DNA of 64,000 nt from Blautia sp. (GCA_017475035.1 JAFVGK010000130.1:1-64000); one strand, 5' to 3'. Positions 44,333 to 54,712 are shown, counted from the stretch's first letter. The notes: generated from the sequence alone by a model not told the origin. Translations and numbers: made by a program.

Positions 44333-44629
44333 TCATGCAAGGTCTGTCTGAGAAAAACCTGCATCATCTTCGTTATCCAGAACATCCTGATACGCTTTCA
44401 GAATGAGATCCTGCATCTGGGCTCTTGTCTCGGGGTTAATCGGGTGCGCGATATCGCGATATTCGCCATCCGATGCCTTGCGGCTTGGCATGGCGATAAA
44501 CAACCCTTTTTCTCCCTCGATGACTTTGATGTCATGAACCACGAATTCATTATCGATCGTGATAGAGACAACCGCTTTCATTTTGCCCTCTTTTGTGATT
44601 TTTCTCACACGTACGTCAGTAATATTCAT
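44333..44629 (-). CDS. spoVG: Septation/sporulation regulator SpoVG
   Basis: 98-residue Spo[13 protein letters not shown], the central [22 protein letters not shown] and AHPINPETR are diagnostic. SpoVG is a small nucleic-acid-binding regulator affecting septum formation and sporulation in Bacilli and virulence in others. The start at 44629 has GAAAGGGG upstream; an in-frame extension to 44665 lacks support. A possible promoter lies at 44722-44750. Confidence 0.95.
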   Translation of the reverse strand: MNITDVRVRKITKEGKMKAVVSITIDNEFVVHDIKVIEGEKGLFIAMPSRKASDGEYRDIAHPINPETRAQMQDLILKAYQDVLDNEDDAGFSQTDLA

Positions 44630-44721
44630 AAGTGACGGCCCCTTTCCTCTTGGTTTGCCTGGCAAGGAAAATTAAAGCAAGACCGGATGTATGTGGCTTG
44701 CCAGAACATATATACTGGTTT

Positions 44722-44750
44722 AGTATAACACATTTTTTGATATTTGCGAA
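44722..44750 (-). promoter_or_regulatory. spoVG: Candidate spoVG promoter
   Basis: Minus strand TTCGCA (44750-44745), 17-nt spacer, TATACT (44727-44722). The -10 is good and the -35 weak. No sigma-H consensus was recognised. Confidence 0.4.
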
Positions 44751-45002
44751 TACCAATTAATGTTTTTTTCCTGTCAAATCTAAAGATTTAAGAACAAATC
44801 ATGGGCAATTTACTATATATGGACAACACTGCACAAAAAAAGATGCAAAAATCTTTGTGGAAAGAAAGTTTGTAGTCGAAAAAGAAAGATATAAGATTAA
44901 ATACTGAAGTAGAAAAACCTACTGTTATCCAGAAATCTTGTTGAAATGCCTTATCTGAACCTGCAAATAGACGAATAATACGTGAACACTTGGTGAAGCA
45001 TC

Positions 45003-45031
45003 TTGACAGAAAAGCTTCTTTGTGCTTAAAT
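45003..45031 (+). promoter_or_regulatory. znuC: Sigma-A promoter of znuC
   Basis: Perfect TTGACA (45003-45008), 17-nt spacer, TTAAAT (45026-45031). The leader is about 85 nt and includes an R3-like repeat. Confidence 0.6.
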
Positions 45032-45123
45032 CCATAGGAAATACCATACCGAAAATTACGCCGCGCAGGCGGTATATTTCCGCATAAAATATAAAAAGAT
45101 ACAACCGAAAGGAATAAAGTGAC

Positions 45124-45828
45124 ATGGCTTTACTTACCGTTATGGATCTGGCTCTTGGCTATGACGGGGAGACGATAGCGCAAAATCTTAATTTTTCGGT
45201 CAATTCCGGAGATTATCTGTGTATTGTCGGGGAAAACGGATCAGGAAAAACGACACTGATGAAGACCTTGCTTCAGTTGAAGACGCCGATTCAAGGACAG
45301 ATCATCCATGGAGACGGTCTGAAACCGAAAGAAATCGGATATCTGCCGCAGCAGACGGAGGTTCAGAGGGATTTTCCTGCCTCTGTCAGAGAAGTGGTGC
45401 TTTCAGGCTGTCTTTCCAAAAGCGGGATACGGCCCTTTTATAATAAGGAAGAAAAACAGTTGGCGAAGGAGAATATGGAGCGGCTGGGGATCCTTCATCT
45501 GGAAAGACATTGCTATCGGGAGCTTTCCGGAGGGCAGCAGCAGAGAGTTCTGCTTGCCCGGGCGCTTTGCGCCACAAAACGTCTGCTTCTTCTGGATGAA
45601 CCTGTTTCCGGCCTTGATCCCGGTGTCACGGCACAGATGTATGATCTGATTAAAGAATTGAATGAAGAAGGAACGACCATCCTGATGATCTCCCATGATA
45701 TACTCTCGGCCGTGCAGTACGCGACACATATCCTGCATATGGGCGATGACGTCTTTTTCGGGACGAAGGAGGAATATCTTGAAAGCCCATTGGGAAAGAT
45801 GTTTGTCACACGCCAGAAGGGAGACTGA
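45124..45828 (+). CDS. znuC: Metal (zinc/manganese-type) ABC transporter ATP-binding protein
   Basis: 234-residue ABC ATPase of the zinc/manganese importer family. Walker A GENGSGKTT (~36-44), Q-loop GYLPQQTEVQRDFP, signature LSGGQQQRVLLARAL (~137-151) and Walker B LLLLDEPVSGLD (~156-167) are intact. The QQTEVQRDFPASVREVVLSG segment is typical of ZnuC/MntB proteins. The metal is not certain. Its last four codons and TGA are the first bases of the RIR repeat that follows. znuB is 200 nt downstream; no substrate-binding protein gene is in the window. Confidence 0.88.
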   Translation: MALLTVMDLALGYDGETIAQNLNFSVNSGDYLCIVGENGSGKTTLMKTLLQLKTPIQGQIIHGDGLKPKEIGYLPQQTEVQRDFPASVREVVLSGCLSKSGIRPFYNKEEKQLAKENMERLGILHLERHCYRELSGGQQQRVLLARALCATKRLLLLDEPVSGLDPGVTAQMYDLIKELNEEGTTILMISHDILSAVQYATHILHMGDDVFFGTKEEYLESPLGKMFVTRQKGD

Positions 45829-45925
45829 TTCAGTCTTCGGCAGTTGGGCTGCCGGGGCGGCAGAATCGTCATCCGAAGATATTGAGTCAGCCTGAAAACT
45901 TCGTTGAACAAAACTTCGTTTTGGG
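45817..45925 (+). repeat. RIR repeat between znuC and znuB, first unit
   Basis: CAGAAGGGAGACTGATTCAG, TCTTCGGCAGTTGGGCTGCC, GGGGCGGCAGAATCGTCATC, CGAAGATATTGAGTCAGCCT, GAAAACTTCGTTGAACAAAA, CTTCGTTTTGGGAGGAG. It overlaps the end of znuC. It ends in a ribosome-binding-like GGGAGGAG but is followed by a second unit instead of a gene. Confidence 0.85.
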
Positions 45926-46020
45926 AGGAGACATATTTTGTCCTGGAGCGCAAAGCGCGATAGGGTACAAAATAGTCATCCGGACAGTAAGTCACAGTGT
46001 ATAACATGTGTTATAGGAGG
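45926..46020 (+). repeat. RIR-related repeat (subfamily 2), second unit, 5' of znuB
   Basis: GAGACATATTTTGTCCTGGA, GCGCAAAGCGCGATAGGGTA, CAAAATAGTCATCCGGACAG, ending ATAGGAGG. Its 5' half is nearly the same as 20044-20100 in front of the HIT gene. With the preceding unit it forms a tandem array of two. Confidence 0.75.
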
Positions 46021-46028
46021 AGAGAAAT

Positions 46029-46865
46029 ATGCTGAGCAAGCTCGCCTTTTATCTTGAGTATCCTTTTGTCCGTTACGCTCTGATCTGCGCGATTCTCATC
46101 TCTTTCTGTTCGTCGCTGCTTGGCGTAACCCTGGTTCTTAAAAGATTTTCCTTTATCGGAGACGGGCTTTCACATGTAGCCTTTGGCGCGACCGCGATCG
46201 CTTCCGTAGTGAATCTGTCCAACCAGATGATTGTTGTTTTGCCGATCACGGTAATCAGCGCGGTTCTTCTCCTTTGGACAGGACAGAATACGCGGATTAA
46301 AGGAGATGCCGCGATCGCCATGATTTCGGTAGGAAGCCTGGCCTTCGGGTATCTGCTGATGAATATTTTTTCCACATCCACAAATCTTTCGGGAGATGTA
46401 TGCAGTACACTGTTTGGGTCGACCTCCATACTTACGCTGACGCAGAGGGAAGTACAGCTCTGTGTGATTTTATCCATAGCGGTTGCGGCGATCTTCCTGT
46501 TTTTTTACCCGAAAATCTTTGCCGTTACGTTCGATGAGGCTTTTGCGAAAGCCACCGGCATCAATGCTTCCGGCTATAATCTGCTGATCGCGGTTATCAC
46601 AGCTGTGATCATTGTTCTGGCGATGAACCTGGTAGGTTCCCTGCTGATTTCCGCCCTGGTGATTTTTCCGGCATTGTCAGCCATGCGCCTCTTCAAAAGC
46701 TTTAAAGGGGTAACCATCTGTTCGGCGGTGATTTCCGTGGTCTGCGCCTTTGCGGGCGTCATTATTTCGATTCTTGCGGGAACGCCGGTGGGATCTACCA
46801 TAGTGGCCGTAGATGTCCTGATCTTTTTTGTCTGCCTGGCAGCAGGCTTAGTGCGAAATTCATGA
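46029..46865 (+). CDS. znuB: Metal ABC transporter permease
   Basis: 278-residue integral membrane permease of the ZnuB/MntC (ABC-3) family with about eight hydrophobic helices. GDGLSHVAFGATAIASV (~44-60) and DEAFAKATGINA (~166-177) are family motifs. With ZnuC it forms the membrane part of a zinc or manganese importer. The Shine-Dalgarno ATAGGAGGAGAG comes from the repeat upstream. Confidence 0.9.
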   Translation: MLSKLAFYLEYPFVRYALICAILISFCSSLLGVTLVLKRFSFIGDGLSHVAFGATAIASVVNLSNQMIVVLPITVISAVLLLWTGQNTRIKGDAAIAMISVGSLAFGYLLMNIFSTSTNLSGDVCSTLFGSTSILTLTQREVQLCVILSIAVAAIFLFFYPKIFAVTFDEAFAKATGINASGYNLLIAVITAVIIVLAMNLVGSLLISALVIFPALSAMRLFKSFKGVTICSAVISVVCAFAGVIISILAGTPVGSTIVAVDVLIFFVCLAAGLVRNS

Positions 46866-46893
46866 GATATGGTAAACGGATAAAATGCCTGCA
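46865..46893 (+). repeat. Short repeat R6, copy 2
   Basis: AGATATGGTAAACGGATAAA then ATGCCTGCA, overlapping the end of znuB. Resembles 21972-22000. Confidence 0.5.
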
Positions 46894-46911
46894 AGGAAAG
46901 TATTATAGAAT

Positions 46912-47523
46912 ATGAAGCATATTATCAGATATATGACAATCGTTTTGACAGCTGCCATGATTCTTTCGGGCTGCGGTTCACCGAAAAAGACGGGAAAACG
47001 GGTTGCCGTGAATACAGCGCCGGGTGTGGCTCAGGTGCTGACGGCAGGCATAGAAGCGGCTGAAAAGGATGCCGGAGGAGACCCGTTGGCCCAGGCGCAG
47101 GCTGCCATCGACGCGAGAATTGCCGAAGATGAGGCACAGCTGACGAAGGAAAGCGACGCCGCACGGAATGCGGCAGAGGACATCGATGTGGACCTCACCA
47201 GGCTTTCCGCCAATATGGTGTATGCGGAGGTTTACCATATGGTGGTTGAACCGGAAGACTATGTCGGAAAAACCATCCGTATGCAGGGAACCTTTATTCC
47301 GTTCCACGATGATGAAAATCAGAAAGATTATTTCAACTGCCTGATTGCGGATGCATTGGCCTGCTGTTCACAGGGAATTGAATTTATCCCCAACGAAGCT
47401 TCACAAAACGCCAGGGAATTCGAACCGGGAACCGAGATCACGGTCACAGGCACATTTGCCACCTATGAAGAAGAGGATGAAGAATACTGCACTTTAAAGG
47501 ATGCTGATGTGGTTCAGTCATGA
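46912..47523 (+). CDS. Lipoprotein in the metal-transporter operon
   Basis: 203-residue predicted lipoprotein: signal helix and lipobox ILSGC (Cys21). An Ala/Glu/Asp-rich helical region (~45-95) leads to a C-terminal beta domain (~115-203) with YVGKTIRMQGTF, FNCLIADALACCSQGIEF and TEITVTGTFATYEE. The IADALACCSQG core, with a Cys pair, resembles the C-terminal part of YcgQ/DUF1980-type proteins, whose relatives are linked to zinc control in Bacillus. It lies 46 nt after znuB. A metal-related extracellular role is an inference from that resemblance and from position. The ribosome binding site AAGGAAAG is moderate. Confidence 0.65.
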   Translation: MKHIIRYMTIVLTAAMILSGCGSPKKTGKRVAVNTAPGVAQVLTAGIEAAEKDAGGDPLAQAQAAIDARIAEDEAQLTKESDAARNAAEDIDVDLTRLSANMVYAEVYHMVVEPEDYVGKTIRMQGTFIPFHDDENQKDYFNCLIADALACCSQGIEFIPNEASQNAREFEPGTEITVTGTFATYEEEDEEYCTLKDADVVQS

Positions 47524-47681
47524 AGCTGTATGGGACAGTGTTTCCGTACCCGGACAAGTGTTTTCGCCCCGCGCGGTCACTGAAGTGACCGTTGCCGGCG
47601 GCATTCGCAATATCCGTGCGGCTTTACTGTCCAACCTTGATTAACGGTTCTCACACTGGCCGAAAATTTTTAAAAAAATGC

Positions 47682-47710
47682 TTGCATTTCAAATAACACT
47701 GTGGTATAGT
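47682..47710 (+). promoter_or_regulatory. Promoter of tRNA-Glu
   Basis: TTGCAT (47682-47687), 17-nt spacer, TATAGT (47705-47710). The predicted start is about 47717, 13 nt before the mature tRNA. Confidence 0.7.
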
Positions 47711-47729
47711 ATGCCCTGTCAGGTGATGA

Positions 47730-47801
47730 GGCCAGTTGGTCAAGGGGTCAAGACGCCGCCCTCTCACGGCGGAAACACGAGTTCGATTCTCGTACTGGCT
47801 G
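47730..47801 (+). tRNA. tRNA-Glu (anticodon CUC)
   Basis: 72 nt. The acceptor stem GGCCAGT pairs with ACTGGCT (one G-U), with discriminator G at 47801. The anticodon arm CCGCC-CTCTCAC-GGCGG reads CUC, for the GAG codon. The T arm is ACGAG-TTCGATT-CTCGT. The 3' CCA is not encoded. A second Glu tRNA (UUC) must be elsewhere. Confidence 0.95.
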
Positions 47802-47807
47802 TTATGT

Positions 47808-47850
47808 GAGCAATCAGAGATTTTCTCTGGTTGCTCTTTTCTTTTTCCCG
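47808..47850 (+). terminator. Terminator of the tRNA-Glu transcript
   Basis: GAGCAA-CAGAGA pairs with TCTCTG-TTGCTC (one bulged pair) and is followed by TTTTCTTTTTCCC. It follows the tRNA after 6 nt. Confidence 0.9.
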
Positions 47851-47861
47851 CCAGGCAGCAA

Positions 47862-48222
47862 AAAATGTTCGACCTGTGCGGTGACCGTAAGTATGCGATG
47901 TTATGACTGGATTTATCCAGGCAGAACATCGCATACTTACGAGGCACCCACCAACGGAATGAGCAAAATGCGGATGCGAAGCAGCCGCAGGAGCGCGCAG
48001 CGCGGATTTTGCGAATGCCGTTGGTATCGGTCACTTTAGGATAGAGTCAGAAATAAATGTCTCGAATAACGCAGGATTTTTGTTTGGGAGTGAACCTCAA
48101 AAATCAGGCGCATAGCGGGCTATGTAACTGATTTTTGAGGTATGCTCCCGGACAAAAAGACAAGTGATTCGGGACAGTAATTTCTGACTCAATCCTTAGT
48201 GACCGCACAGGTCGAAAATGTT
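47862..48222. other. Large nested inverted-repeat element (structured RNA or MITE-like)
   Basis: A 15-bp perfect outer arm, TTCGACCTGTGCGGT (47868-47882) and its complement (48202-48216), encloses three hairpins. A: CGTAAGTATGCGATGTT (47886-47902) with a perfect 17-bp partner (47925-47941). B: ACCAACGG (47950-47957) with CCGTTGGT (48018-48025), plus inner GCAAAAT/ATTTTGC. C: a ~160-nt arm closing with AGGAT-GAGTCAGAAAT (48038-48054) and its partner (48180-48196), and ending in a perfect 13-bp CCTCAAAAATCAG stem (48095-48107 with 48128-48140). No protein is encoded. AGGCAG occurs just outside both ends, a possible target duplication. Confidence 0.75.
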
Positions 48223-48344
48223 AAAACTGAGGCAGGCTGACGGGTGTCAGGAGAGAGGAAAAGCTTTCCTGTCCGATTTATCCTTAAACCGCGCTTAAGA
48301 AGAACTTATAGTGATGTCATCCTGTGACAATGCGCAGGTTGAGG

Positions 48345-48387
48345 ACAGGGTAGAGGGAGAATCAGTCTCCCCCTACCCTGTTTTTGC
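48345..48387 (+). terminator. Terminator-like hairpin in the leader of the topoisomerase operon
   Basis: ACAGGGTAGAGGGAGA pairs with TCTCCCCCTACCCTGT (one internal mismatch) around ATCAG and is followed by TTTTTG. It ends 58 nt before the ATG at 48445, with no clear promoter in those 58 nt, so it could be an attenuator. Confidence 0.75.
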
Positions 48388-48401
48388 GAAATACAAAGCT
48401 T

Positions 48402-50370
<1,969 letters not shown>

Positions 50371-50454
50371 TCCTGCGGGATGCGCACGGATGAAAAGAAC
50401 AGGCATACCATCAGAATCAGGAATCACGGATAAAGAAAGGATTTTTATAATTAC

Positions 50455-52698
50455 ATGGAAACCAGAGAAGAAAATATCATTCGCACGGATTATGCGGAGG
50501 TCATGCAGAAATCTTATATTGATTATGCCATGAGCGTCATCATTTCCCGTGCCCTCCCGGATGTCAGGGATGGATTAAAGCCGGTTCAGCGCCGGACGCT
50601 TTATGATATGTATGAGCTGGGAATCCGTTATGACCGGCCTTACCGCAAATGCGCCCGTATTGTAGGCGACACGATGGGTAAATATCATCCCCACGGGGAC
50701 AGCTCTATATATGAAGCTCTTGTGGTAATGGCACAGGATTTCAAAAAAGGACGTGTCCTTGTGGACGGCCATGGCAATTTTGGCTCCATCGAGGGAGACG
50801 GGGCCGCTGCCATGCGATACACCGAGGCAAGACTGGAAAAGCTGACCCAGGAAGTATTTCTCGGGGATCTGGATAAAGATGTCGTAGATTTTATGCCGAA
50901 TTTCGATGAGACGGAAAAGGAGCCTTCCGTCCTGCCGGTTAAAATTCCCAATCTTCTGGTGAATGGAGCCGAAGGAATAGCCGTCGGCATGGCAACCAGC
51001 ATTCCGCCGCACAATCTCGGAGAGGTCATAGACGCGGTAAAGGCATTTATCAAAAACAAAGATATTTCAGTCAAAGGTCTGATGCGTTACCTGAAGGGAC
51101 CGGACTTTCCGACAGGCGGAATCGTTGTCAATCAGGATGAATTATTATCGATCTATGAAACCGGCACAGGAAAGATCCGGATACGGGGCAAGGTAGAAAC
51201 GGAAAAGCTCAAAGGCGGAAAACAGCTCCTTGTGATTACGGAGATTCCCTATACGATGCTCGGAGCGAACATCGCCAAATTCCAGAACGACGTTGCGGCT
51301 CTGATTGAAACACGCAAAACCACGGATATCGTGGATATTTCCAATCAGTCTTCTAAAGAGGGCATCCGTATTGTACTGGAGCTGAAGAAGGATGCGGACG
51401 TCGAAAATCTTAAAAACCTTCTCTATAAAAAAACAAGGCTCGAGGATACCTTCGGCGTGAATATGCTTGCAGTGGCTGACGGACGTCCGGAGACGCTGAG
51501 CCTGAAACAGGTGATAGAATATCACGTGGATTTTCTTTTCGATTTTACAAACAGGAAATTCCGGACGCTGCTGGGCAGAGAGCAGGAAAAGAAAGAGGTT
51601 CAGGAAGGCCTGATCAAGGCTGTGGATGTCATAGATCTGATCATTGAGATACTCAGAGGCTCCAAGAGCAGGGAACAGGCGAAGGAATGTCTGGTAAACG
51701 GCGTGACGGAAGGGATACGCTTTAAAACGAAAACCAGCGAACGACAGGCGGCGAAGCTGTGCTTTACGGAAAAGCAGGCGACGGCAATTCTGGAAATGCG
51801 CCTGTACCGCCTGATTGGTCTGGAAATAGATGCCCTGCAGGCAGACTATGCCGAGACGGTCAAAAATATCTCCGTGTATGAGAATCTGCTGGGCAGCTAT
51901 GAGGCGATGAGCGGATATCTGATCAAAGAACTGGATCAGATCAAAAAAGAATACGCGTCAAAGAGAAAAACCGTGTTGGAAAATGCCGAGGAGGTAGTAC
52001 TGGAAGAAAAACCGGAGGAAGAGACGGAAGTGGTCTGTCTTATGGATCGTTTCGGATATCTGAAGACGATCGATGCGGCGGTTTATGAAAGAAACCGTGA
52101 GACTGCGGATGCTGAGAACCGGTATGTATTTACCTGCATGAGCACGGATCGGATCGGTATTTTCACGGATGAAGGAAAGCTTCATCTGATTAAGGTTAAG
52201 GATATCCCGCTGGTTAAGGTAAAAGATAAAGGCATTCCCGTGGATAACCTGAGCTATTATGACAGCTCCAGGGAACGGATCCTCCTGGCGGCTCCCATGT
52301 CTGAGATTACATCACAGAGCCTTCTTTTTGTCACGGCTCAGTCCATGTGCAAACAGGTGGATGGGATGGAATTTGTGTCTTCAAGAAAAACCATCGCTTC
52401 CACTAAGCTGGCGGAAGGAGACCGCCTTGTGTATGTCGGTTTCGTTACGGAGATGGAACAGGTGGTATTACAGACCCGGGCGGGCTTCTTCCTTCGTTTC
52501 CTATTGAAAGAAGTTTCGTCCATGAAAAAAACTTCTGTCGGGGTGCGCGGCATGAATCTCGGAAAAGAAGACAGTGTCGAATATGCTTATCTGCTTGCCG
52601 CAGACAAGGATTTTTCGATTGAACGTAAGGGAAAGCCTTTCTCCCTGACATCTCTGAGACTGACGGGACGGGGAGGAAAAGGAACAAAACCGAGATGA
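50455..52698 (+). CDS. Type II DNA topoisomerase subunit A (gyrase A / ParC family)
   Basis: 747-residue DNA-cleaving subunit. The catalytic tyrosine is Tyr122 in [10 protein letters not shown], the same number as in E. coli GyrA. The region around [20 protein letters not shown] (~75-94) is the quinolone-binding segment, with Ser and Glu at the usual positions. The coiled-coil gate (~360-470, [16 protein letters not shown]) is present. The C-terminal beta-pinwheel (~530-735) is short, and no clear GyrA box (QRRGGKG) is seen; the tail ends [10 protein letters not shown]. That favours a topoisomerase IV-like role, but weakly. It starts 84 nt after the B subunit; the upstream site AAAGGA is moderate. 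Confidence 0.9.
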   Translation: METREENIIRTDYAEVMQKSYIDYAMSVIISRALPDVRDGLKPVQRRTLYDMYELGIRYDRPYRKCARIVGDTMGKYHPHGDSSIYEALVVMAQDFKKGRVLVDGHGNFGSIEGDGAAAMRYTEARLEKLTQEVFLGDLDKDVVDFMPNFDETEKEPSVLPVKIPNLLVNGAEGIAVGMATSIPPHNLGEVIDAVKAFIKNKDISVKGLMRYLKGPDFPTGGIVVNQDELLSIYETGTGKIRIRGKVETEKLKGGKQLLVITEIPYTMLGANIAKFQNDVAALIETRKTTDIVDISNQSSKEGIRIVLELKKDADVENLKNLLYKKTRLEDTFGVNMLAVADGRPETLSLKQVIEYHVDFLFDFTNRKFRTLLGREQEKKEVQEGLIKAVDVIDLIIEILRGSKSREQAKECLVNGVTEGIRFKTKTSERQAAKLCFTEKQATAILEMRLYRLIGLEIDALQADYAETVKNISVYENLLGSYEAMSGYLIKELDQIKKEYASKRKTVLENAEEVVLEEKPEEETEVVCLMDRFGYLKTIDAAVYERNRETADAENRYVFTCMSTDRIGIFTDEGKLHLIKVKDIPLVKVKDKGIPVDNLSYYDSSRERILLAAPMSEITSQSLLFVTAQSMCKQVDGMEFVSSRKTIASTKLAEGDRLVYVGFVTEMEQVVLQTRAGFFLRFLLKEVSSMKKTSVGVRGMNLGKEDSVEYAYLLAADKDFSIERKGKPFSLTSLRLTGRGGKGTKPR

Positions 52699-52713
52699 TT
52701 TTTACAAAACCTC

Positions 52714-52742
52714 TTGCTTTTTATTTGCAAAGATGTTAAGAT
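52714..52742 (+). promoter_or_regulatory. Promoter of the rimP-nusA-infB operon
   Basis: TTGCTT (52714-52719), 17-nt spacer, TAAGAT (52737-52742). It lies just after the A-subunit stop and upstream of a hairpin, so the transcript would carry a leader hairpin before rimP. Confidence 0.5.
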
Positions 52743-52770
52743 AACGAAAATTGATCGGCAGCATTTCATG

Positions 52771-52800
52771 AAGGAGTGGACGTTTCGTCCACTCCTCTTT
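52771..52800 (+). terminator. Terminator-like hairpin in the rimP leader
   Basis: AGGAGTGGACG (52772-52782) and CGTCCACTCCT (52786-52796), perfect 11 bp with a 3-nt loop, then CTTTCG. The T-run is weak. Either it ends the topoisomerase transcript or it attenuates transcripts from the promoter at 52714. Confidence 0.6.
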
Positions 52801-52817
52801 CGTGCGAAAAGGCAATT

Positions 52818-52860
52818 TCGGTTGAGTCAAGGTACAAAAGATGTGTTCTGGAAAGGAGGT
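52818..52860 (+). repeat. RIR repeat, 3' part, supplying the rimP ribosome binding site
   Basis: GGTTGAGTCAAGGTACAAAA, then TGTGTTCTGGAAAGGAGGTG, fits the 3' RIR block (GAGTCAACTTACAAAACTTC, then GTT...GGAGG). Confidence 0.5.
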
Positions 52861-52866
52861 GTGTGC

Positions 52867-53337
52867 ATGAGCAGGAGTAAAGATTATGTCGGAAAAGCGG
52901 AAGCTCTTCTTCGTCCGATTGTGGATTCTTTCGGGTTTGAACTGGTGGACGTAGAGTTTGTAAAGGAAGCCGGAACATGGTATCTGAGAGGCTACATCGA
53001 CAAACCGGGCGGGATCACGGTGAACGACTGTGAAGCGGTCAGCCGTCTTTTCAGCGACCGGCTGGATGAAGAGGATTTTATCGAAGAAAGCTATATTCTC
53101 GAAGTAAGCTCTCCCGGGTTGGACAGGCCGCTGAAAAAGCCTGCTGACTTTGAAAGAAGTCTGGGCAAGGCGGTTGAGGTACGCACCTTCCGTCCGATCG
53201 ATAAGCAGAAGGAATTTGTCGGGACATTGGCGGCATTTGATGAGTCGACGGTAACGATTGAGGATGAAGCAGGTTTGCGGAAGACGTTCGAAAAAAAAGA
53301 CATTGCTTTGATACGGCTTGCGGTTTTCTTTGATTAA
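52867..53337 (+). CDS. rimP: Ribosome maturation factor RimP
   Basis: 156-residue factor needed for 30S subunit maturation. PIVDSFGFELVDVEFVKEAG and the central LEVSSPGLDRPLK are the family signatures. The C-terminal SH3-like part has VTIEDEAGLRKTF. The ATG at 52867 has AAGGAGGTG upstream; extensions further 5' run through the leader hairpin and are not coding. First gene of the nusA operon. The 128-nt gap to nusA carries repeat R3. Confidence 0.93.
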   Translation: MSRSKDYVGKAEALLRPIVDSFGFELVDVEFVKEAGTWYLRGYIDKPGGITVNDCEAVSRLFSDRLDEEDFIEESYILEVSSPGLDRPLKKPADFERSLGKAVEVRTFRPIDKQKEFVGTLAAFDESTVTIEDEAGLRKTFEKKDIALIRLAVFFD

Positions 53338-53345
53338 CTGCTTCG

Positions 53346-53455
53346 AATTTACGCCGTGCAAGCGGTATGTTAAGCTTTCTGCCGCAGTGAAAAAACAAAA
53401 CGTTGTTTCATTCATTTCCGCGAGTATAGAGGGGAGCCCTGGGGCTCCGGGAGGA
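53346..53455 (+). repeat. Repeat R3 5' of nusA
   Basis: TTTACGCCGTGCAAGCGGTA, CTTTCTGCCGCAGTG, TTCATTCATTTCCGCGAGTA, TAGAGGGGAGCCCTGGGGCT and CCGGGAGG. A related copy is 62784-62868 in front of pnp; fragments occur at 22027-22062 and 45056-45085. The end GGGAGG is the nusA ribosome binding site. Confidence 0.65.
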
Positions 53456-53465
53456 TTAAAAAAAA

Positions 53466-54683
53466 ATGAACAAGGAACTTATCGAAGCTCTGGATGTTTT
53501 GGAAAGGGAAAAAAATATTCGAAAAGACGCCCTGATCGAAGCAATCCAGCAGTCTCTGGTACAAGCCTGCAAGCAGCATTTCGGCAAATCAGATAATGTG
53601 CATGTTGAAATTGATGCCAAAACAGGTGACTTCAGTGTATACGCCGACAGAGAGGTTGTGGAAACGGTTGATGATTCCGCCATTGAGATTTCTCTGGAGG
53701 ATGCGCAGAAGATCAATGGAGGCTATCAGATCGGAGACATCGTGCAGGTACCGATTCATTCGGATAAATTCGGAAGGATCGCTACACAGAATGCAAAAAA
53801 TGTCATTCTGCAGAAAATCCGTGAGGAAGAGCGGAAAGTCCTTTTCGGCGAGTATTATGAGATGGAAAAGGAAGTCGTTACCGGCTATGTACAACGAAGC
53901 ATAGGAAAAAATATCAGTATCAACTTGGGAAAAGTTGACGCGATGCTGAACGAAAATGAGCAGGTAAGCGGAGAGGTATATACTCCGACAGAGCGGATCA
54001 AGGTATATATACTGGAGGTGAAGGATTCTCCGAAAGGGCCGCGCATCCTGGTTTCCAGGACACATCCCGGCCTGGTGAAACGCCTCTTTGAGGCGGAAGT
54101 TGCCGAGGTTCACGACGGAACTGTAGAAATTAAATCCATCGCCCGGGAAGCCGGATCGAGGACAAAGATAGCTGTTTCCAGCAAGGATCCTGACGTTGAT
54201 CCGGTAGGCGCCTGCGTGGGGCCGAACGGCAGCCGTGTCAATGCCATCGTCCAGGAGCTGAGAGGCGAAAAAATAGATATTATTAACTGGGATGAAAATC
54301 AGGCCATTCTGATTGAGAATGCTTTAAGCCCTGCAAAAGTTATTGCGGTTCTGGCTGATCCTGACGACAAAACCGCGCTTGTCGTTGTCCCGGATTATCA
54401 GCTTTCTCTTGCCATTGGCAAGGAAGGACAGAATGCCCGGCTGGCCGCGCGGCTGACCGGATTCAAGATCGACATCAAGAGTGAGACACAGGCCAGGGAA
54501 GCCGGCGATCACTATGATTATGACGATGACGAATATGATGATGAATATGAAGACGGTGATTATATCGATGAGAACGATGATTATGATCCGGAAGATGAAG
54601 GAGAGTCGGCGGATTCCTATGATTATCAGGATGAAGAGGAAGAGGATGCCGGCGATGAAGTGTTTCCCGGCGGGGATGAGTGA
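53466..54683 (+). CDS. nusA: Transcription termination/antitermination factor NusA
   Basis: 405-residue RNA polymerase-binding factor controlling pausing, termination and antitermination. The N-terminal RNAP-binding domain (~1-125) is followed by an S1 domain (~135-200), KH1 (~205-275, [17 protein letters not shown]) and KH2 (~280-345, [19 protein letters not shown]). A ~55-residue tail of almost only Asp, Glu and Tyr (~350-405, [20 protein letters not shown]) extends it beyond typical Firmicutes NusA (~350-370). GGGAGG precedes the ATG. Confidence 0.95.
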   Translation: MNKELIEALDVLEREKNIRKDALIEAIQQSLVQACKQHFGKSDNVHVEIDAKTGDFSVYADREVVETVDDSAIEISLEDAQKINGGYQIGDIVQVPIHSDKFGRIATQNAKNVILQKIREEERKVLFGEYYEMEKEVVTGYVQRSIGKNISINLGKVDAMLNENEQVSGEVYTPTERIKVYILEVKDSPKGPRILVSRTHPGLVKRLFEAEVAEVHDGTVEIKSIAREAGSRTKIAVSSKDPDVDPVGACVGPNGSRVNAIVQELRGEKIDIINWDENQAILIENALSPAKVIAVLADPDDKTALVVVPDYQLSLAIGKEGQNARLAARLTGFKIDIKSETQAREAGDHYDYDDDEYDDEYEDGDYIDENDDYDPEDEGESADSYDYQDEEEEDAGDEVFPGGDE

Positions 54684-54712
54684 CACAGCCGTGTGAAGAA
54701 AAAACGGATTTC

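Larger units (their letters stand above)
44630..45123. other. Divergent intergenic region spoVG / znuC
   Basis: 494 nt, AT-rich. It contains a minus-strand promoter candidate for spoVG (44722-44750), a plus-strand promoter for znuC (45003-45031) and an R3-like piece, ATTACGCCGCGCAGGCGGTA (45056-45075). No Zur-type palindrome was identified by eye. Confidence 0.5.

Noticed and set aside
47862..48222. Insertion sequence with transposase
   Set aside because: Inverted repeats are present but no transposase frame exists inside; kept instead as a structured, possibly non-autonomous element.
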